Shown here piece after piece: positions 62,988 to 64,000 of a DNA stretch of 64,000 nt. Numbering within the stretch: position 1 is the stretch's first letter; every line of letters starts with the position of its first letter. The translations under genes were made by a program, and so were the position numbers. The notes under the pieces are model-generated. The model searched no databases. It worked only from the letters and a program-made list of their open reading frames with translations, and was not told the origin of the DNA. Origin of the DNA: Eopsaltria australis (lineage: Eukaryota > Chordata > Aves > Passeriformes > Petroicidae); the NCBI GenBank assembly GCA_034509425.1, contig JAVTVJ010000829.1, positions 1 through 64,000 of the forward strand, written 5' to 3'.

Positions 62988-63505
62988 ATATTCTGGAAGG
63001 AAGAACTTATATATTAAATTTGTAATTTTAATGAGAATGTAATTACTAGATTTGCTTTGCAGCTCATTTACAAGAACTAATTGAAAGAACACCTTCAGAT
63101 TGTGTATAAGTACTCTTCATATGTAATTTTCAACACATAATGCACAATTTGACTTTACTGAAAAGGTTTAGGTTAATTCAACAGTCTGTCTAATTCTCAT
63201 TAGTGGATTTTTGTGATGCAGAGATCTTCTGTCACATTGAGAAAACATTACCTTTCACTTTAACTAACCCAAAGAGATAGTTTCTCATTGGGGTTCTCAG
63301 TGAGTGAGGATGACTTCAGTCTGACAAACAGATTGACCAACAAAAACCAAAAGGAATAATTAGAACCAAGAAGATATCTGCAGAAAATCTACTGAATAGT
63401 ACAGGGAAACCGTATGATACATAACAATTCATCTCACCTGATGTGAGGTATCTGATGTTTAACCTGTTCTGGCCACTCCCTCAGTGGACAACAGACATCT
63501 ATAGC

Positions 63506-63584
63506 ATTCTATTCTATTCTATTCTATTCTATTCTATTCTATTCTATTCTATTCTATTCTATTCTATTCTATTTCTATTCTATT
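63506..63584. repeat. (ATTCT)n pentanucleotide microsatellite
   Basis: Thirteen perfect ATTCT units run from 63506 to 63570, followed by one interrupted and two further units to 63584. The same motif occurs in human ATXN10, where expansion causes SCA10; here it is simply a pentanucleotide repeat with no gene recognised around it. Confidence 0.97.
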
Positions 63585-64000
63585 GCCTTTTTCATTTCTG
63601 ACAGCAGAGACTCATGAAATTGACTTACATTTAATAAATTTAAATTAAATTAGTTGAATCCTGAAAGCTTGCCTCAGTAGTCACTAAGACAGAAATTCTT
63701 CTCTGAAGTCCTATTTATATCACAGCAAAATATGTAAGACTAAATATGACATCTAAAAAAACTGCATTGCCTTTTTTTTATAATACCAACTCTCTCATGG
63801 ATGAATGAATAATTTCAATTTCATACTCTTAGCATTTCTTCTCAAGAACTGGAATTAGTGAAACTCTCTGGTGGCTGTAGCTCATTTTCTTCAGCTTGCC
63901 ATTTATAACATAAGGATTTATTTTGCAATGCACTTCTTTCATTTGTTGTGTTACTGTTTTAGGATTACTTTCATTTTAAACAGATTTGAAAGCACTTCAT

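Larger units (their letters stand above)
59874..64000. other. AT-rich DNA with several simple repeats, no gene seen
   Basis: No gene or repeat family recognised. Contains an 18-T run (59979-59996), a T-rich tract (61053-61118), an AAAC repeat (62947-62987) and an ATTCT repeat (63506-63584). The 94-codon plus-strand frame at 60312-60596 is Lys/Arg-rich without a recognised domain. Confidence 0.55.

Noticed and set aside
1..64000. CRISPR array, operon, phage or bacterial gene cluster
   Set aside because: No regularly spaced repeats, no closely packed coding frames, and the repeats are those of vertebrate chromosomes.

Overview
The window looks like vertebrate nuclear DNA, most likely from a bird. 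It is AT-rich, has no operon-like gene packing and no long open reading frame, and its recognisable repeats are nine CR1 LINE fragments plus two LTR-retrovirus LTRs of the type found in bird genomes. CR1 elements also occur in turtles and crocodilians, so the bird call rests on the whole repeat mix. I cannot name the species.

Layout: 1-15.4 kb is mostly single-copy, AT-rich DNA with a small GC-rich block at 5.4-5.65 kb and a possible old repeat at 7.4-8.2 kb. A solo LTR with a perfect 6-bp target duplication lies at 15.49-16.14 kb. A CR1 fragment and a long minus-strand ERVL-like LTR region occupy 19.2-21.0 kb. CR1 fragments follow at 23.7-24.4 (+), 29.8-30.2 (+), 35.3-35.5 (-), 37.6-38.0 (-), 49.2-49.6 (+), 54.06-54.63 (+), 59.06-59.57 (-) and 59.72-59.87 kb (+). 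Simple repeats are scattered, the clearest being (AT)n at 33.4 kb, a 30-nt T run at 28.5 kb, (AAAC)n at 62.9 kb and (ATTCT)n at 63.5 kb.

No protein-coding gene, tRNA, rRNA, CRISPR array or operon could be supported. The longest open frames (about 120-142 codons) are either CR1-derived, antisense to CR1, or no longer than chance allows in DNA of this size. The region therefore reads as gene desert or the inside of a large intron. A few stretches have weak exon-like features (splice-site consensus plus an open frame), at 26.43-26.57 kb (+), 42.81-42.95 kb (-) and 53.24-53.42 kb (+). They are listed as candidates only.

The most notable observation is the CR1 pair at 54.2 and 59.1 kb. They are inverted, about 4.4 kb apart, and gap-free with 6 mismatches over 428 bp, and then both continue into CR1 sequence that abruptly becomes much less similar. 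This suggests recent gene conversion between old inverted copies. I found no convincing new biological system.
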